A stretch of 64,000 bases of DNA from Flavobacteriaceae bacterium PS02334 (GTDB lineage Bacteria; Bacteroidota; Bacteroidia; Flavobacteriales; Flavobacteriaceae), in contig JASCOH010000004.1 in the NCBI GenBank assembly GCA_029959295.1, forward strand, positions 379,580-443,579. Reading direction: 5' to 3'. Positions within the stretch are counted from its first letter, which is position 1, and every line of letters starts with the position of its first letter. The position numbers were made by a program, and so were the translations under genes. Below are positions 63,001-64,000 of this stretch, piece after piece. The notes beneath the pieces were generated by a model that was not told the DNA's origin, ran no database searches, and saw only the letters and a program-made list of their open reading frames with translations.

Positions 63001-63948
63001 GCAGTGCCAGGAACAACTGGACTTACATTGAATGCTGCTACTGGAGCAATTACAATTGACAGTGCTACAGTTCCAGGTACTTATAATATAGTATATTCAG
63101 TAAATCCAGATCTTCCTAATTGTATCGACGGAGGGAATACTTTCTTAACTCCATTCACGATCACAGTTAACGCAGGAATAAATCCAGTGACAACATTTGG
63201 TTATGATCCATCATATTGTTTGAATTCTGGTTTGATAACACCGACACCAACTTTTGATGCAGGTGGACAATTTACGGTTAGTCCAAATACGGGTCTAAGT
63301 ATTAATACAATAACTGGAGCCATCAATACTGTTGGAAGTACTCCAGGAACTTATGTGATTACTTATACTATTGATGCAAATGCTGCAACTTGTAGGGTTA
63401 GATCTTCTACTGAAGATACAATTACAATTGAACCTGAAATTGATATAACAATTGATAATGATTGTCAGGATAATAACTATATTCTTACAGCATCTCCATT
63501 TGACTCATCTTATGACTACACTTGGAAAAATGCTTCAGGTTTAACAGTTGGAACTGATGCTGCATTCAATGTTACGCAATATGCTTCAACATTAGGCAGT
63601 AGCGCTATCTATCCGATGGTCTTTACAGTAACTGTTGACAACAACGGATGTCTTGATACCGAACCTTTTACAGTTCCGAACATCTCTTGCAACATCCCTA
63701 AAGGCGTTTCGCCTAACGGCGACGGCGACAACGACGAGTTCGACCTTACTGGGTTCAACGTGAGAAAGCTTGAGATCTTCAACCGCTACGGGACGAAGGT
63801 GAACAGCTTCACGAACTACACTAAAGAGTGGCACGGGCAGTCGGACAACGGCAACGAGCTTCCGGACGGCACCTACTACTACGTGATAGAGCGCGAGGGA
63901 ATCAAGACGGCTACGGGCTGGGTACAGATCAACAGACAGAGAAACTAA
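57091..63948 (+). CDS. giant multi-domain adhesin secreted by the type IX system
   Basis: The true start is the ATG at 57091 (MKKITLLILTFLLSFVSSFGQ), since the upstream in-frame ATG at 56932 has no signal peptide. The product is 2285 residues. In order it has a cleaved-adhesin domain (ENFDGG to IFIDDVRV, about 25-200), and several fibronectin III-type repeats each opening with Cys-x-x-Pro (CLTPIALL, CAEPTNLG, CIPPINQN, CGVPTTLL, CPAPQDLN, CPFPTNLS). A second cleaved-adhesin domain follows CGPINVPY. PKD/Ig-like repeats come next, and a gliding-motility C-terminal domain (GVSPNGDGDNDEFDL to GWVQINRQRN) for type IX secretion. The last 270 bp are much richer in GC than the rest. Confidence 0.9.
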   Translation: MKKITLLILTFLLSFVSSFGQTENFDGGTTLPTGWVAFNNNLGAQASIRKWQISNVASVTAPNSVRSQGYSPGAVGLTTRDWLVTTAYTVPQNGQLQFSVGQFTTGNQLSVLQVKVATSFTNTGNFDTDTSGFTQLAQWGEQEINNGQNFTVGFEQKTVSLSGYAPGSTLYIAFVREFTQIAGTTPDAGIFIDDVRVDSKCLTPIALLAPTINMTNATLSWTNPNNSAGTQWEIVYATSVQTFEQALAAGQTLPGAANVPGGPSNNYTIPVGTLQQRTEYKYYIRAVCSATNKSDWSDPYFFKTAGFGETCAAPIAIPNIPYSTNANTADSNDRTDVIQAGSCGGGTTNYMAGNEVFYSFVAPTTGEVRIELSPAGPNAAIFVYNSCPTAGQACLAGVANANSGVRVIPNLSVVAGNTYIVVVSSALPTQTVGYYLEIQYVTCAEPTNLGATTPSQTSAILSWNNPIPATTWQYVVQPVGAGIPQAPGVSVSTPGGLPATSYTSAVPVTTTFDGTLLAPSTAYQYWVRGECAIGGSTYSPWAGPFEFFTPVCDPVDQCDHVFTLTRSTGTAGWNGAVMHVRQNGVVVKILGPGFTSGAQQAVTVKLCKNIPVELVWVTGGATPAVVGIRVQNSYSQLLYQKVAGIGAPSTTPLYSGNVICDFPRCIPPINQNFNSVTASSAVLTWTAATNISASAWEVYIMPSAEATAPLNTAPVGSTDPGYYNGATVVSGYLASGLRSDTEYVYYVRTVCDGVRGSDWVGPITFRTLASCGVPTTLLATGQSTTSAVLSWTQPVSPAGGTATQWEIIVQDPATGIPAYNATSVPVNGGSSINYGVAAGTTPLMAARQYEYYVRAVCSGTDKSRWAGPYLFKTLCGPINVPYTEGFNTGSQNEICWTALNVTGTTNWDLNSANPFEGDQAASVMPTTTNNNNYLISPTLNLLANYRVRFRYKVESAGANNTVKVLLSTTGVAPASFTTELLSTRFTNTAYEERAINLDNIAPGQVNVAFQIVGTASATRIYIDNVVFEPIPPCPAPQDLNATNIQSTTADLSWSAGHNETQWQVVVQLAGTGIPASNYTGPVTTNNLTYPANTAGDLNPANPYEFYVRAYCSDTQQSSWSGPYTFKTLLCNTADICTYRFTMTDTASDGWGTSMNVIQNNVVVAVLNGPTSGNLTSFVDVNFCPGIQFELRWNPSTTITNLQAAQVGVSITANASGTVIYTKAPGAGVPNSSLYRGMPFCAVLACPFPTNLSVSQTSPNTAQLTWTPGGSEDTWEYIYQLAGGNYPGSNSGTRVPLNPVANIGPLTQAVKYEFYVKAICGPNNISYWAGPYPFTVYNSPGCLGVDIDGVPIPTGAEKYVCPSDDFVHLEASYFQVKETSTYKVDAIPYSPPFPFTGGENSVSLTTDDYWSDLVNLDFNFCFFGTSYNKLLVSDNGAISFSVAGPTGNGGRYTPLAYCGYLFNTPIPTFPAGVATPPYTNAIFGVLQDLNPRTSPADYSFNYEVLGTAPCRAFVMNIYKVASFNCNVPQTSQIVLYEGSNMIDVYVENRTACSGHNSGSGLIGVQNATGTIGIFPTTPRRNTGSWSTTNEAWRFTPDGPLAVPQFEWQLNGVPYSNNLIIDVPVSVISDAIDATGVAKMEAVATYTRCGLPNPIVRKAEINIKLYDMPVTDPNPIVQCASAATNIFDLTLNNPIILATVPVADRGNYEISYYLTEPEAESGTTGNLNGSYTTNTDTEIFVRIKNTVNGCVEIRSFFVKVNTNAPVYTLTGNTTICTRESTTISVTPPTTGATYEWILPDGSVSSQTGPDLIISPADAQAGTYTVKVNNGCETVSQFTLTITPDSMPVADFTYTTPVCIASTTNPIAIPGATMTPGGSFSTSPGSPTVTFVNTTTGEVDLATTPVGSYSVRYTIPGTLCNPEVTFDAPLVIAPLAPAIVGFTYNNATVCANGTVTPTLVTATGFTSGGTFDFAVPGTTGLTLNAATGAITIDSATVPGTYNIVYSVNPDLPNCIDGGNTFLTPFTITVNAGINPVTTFGYDPSYCLNSGLITPTPTFDAGGQFTVSPNTGLSINTITGAINTVGSTPGTYVITYTIDANAATCRVRSSTEDTITIEPEIDITIDNDCQDNNYILTASPFDSSYDYTWKNASGLTVGTDAAFNVTQYASTLGSSAIYPMVFTVTVDNNGCLDTEPFTVPNISCNIPKGVSPNGDGDNDEFDLTGFNVRKLEIFNRYGTKVNSFTNYTKEWHGQSDNGNELPDGTYYYVIEREGIKTATGWVQINRQRN

Positions 63949-64000
63949 ACCAAAATAGTCCGGCAGGGCCGAGCCGATAAGGGCCGGCCCTTCCCCGGAT

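Overview
The window looks like a chromosomal segment of a Flavobacterium-type bacterium (Bacteroidota). The base composition is AT-rich. Promoters fit the Bacteroidota pattern TTTG / TAnnTTTG. Lipoproteins with short lipoboxes are common. Several families typical of flavobacteria are present (DUF4837, DUF2480, DUF3078, DUF4349). The last gene is a giant adhesin with a gliding-motility / type IX secretion C-terminal domain. No tRNA, rRNA, transposase or CRISPR array was seen.

Layout. 0-18.3 kb is mostly core: 5'-truncated mnmG with two parS-like sites just behind it, two paralogous lipoproteins whose start regions are made of those sites, a methyltransferase, a Skp/OmpH-like lipoprotein, a PIF1-type helicase, holB, pgk, a LysM lytic transglycosylase, an S41 protease, an OmpA-like protein and rnpA. 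18.4-33.9 kb is an accessory island. 34.0-38.5 kb holds an M1 peptidase, a subtilase lipoprotein and an MBL-fold hydrolase. 38.7-55.6 kb is the SUF Fe-S cluster locus (sufA-like, sufB, sufC, sufD ... sufS, sufE, DUF59). It is split by a heme uptake block (TonB receptor, HmuY-like protein and the convergent hmuT-U-V-S operon) and by a two-gene insert between sufB and sufC. 55.6-64 kb is hflX and the 2285-residue adhesin.

The island is the most interesting part. A XRE-S24 (LexA/CI-like) self-cleavable repressor at 33.2 kb sits beside a 1333-residue protein of unknown function and a 733-residue polymorphic toxin with a papain-like tip and an Imm35-like immunity protein. Behind the toxin lie four displaced toxin-tip/immunity modules. 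Each module starts with a 140-142-bp copy of the toxin's own linker and ends with the same hairpin, so the group looks like a store of alternative warheads exchangeable by homologous recombination. At the far end is an operon with an endolysin-type M15 peptidase, a lipoprotein, a small helical protein and a patatin phospholipase, which resembles a lysis or release cassette. The promoters of this operon, of the toxin operon and of the repressor share a 13-bp motif (about AAGATTATTTTCT) next to the -7 box, which suggests one damage-responsive regulon. The function of the system is inferred, not shown.

Two unrelated arrays with an exact 21-bp period (12 copies at 20983-21234, 9 copies at 47162-47350) occupy otherwise empty intergenic regions and are unexplained.
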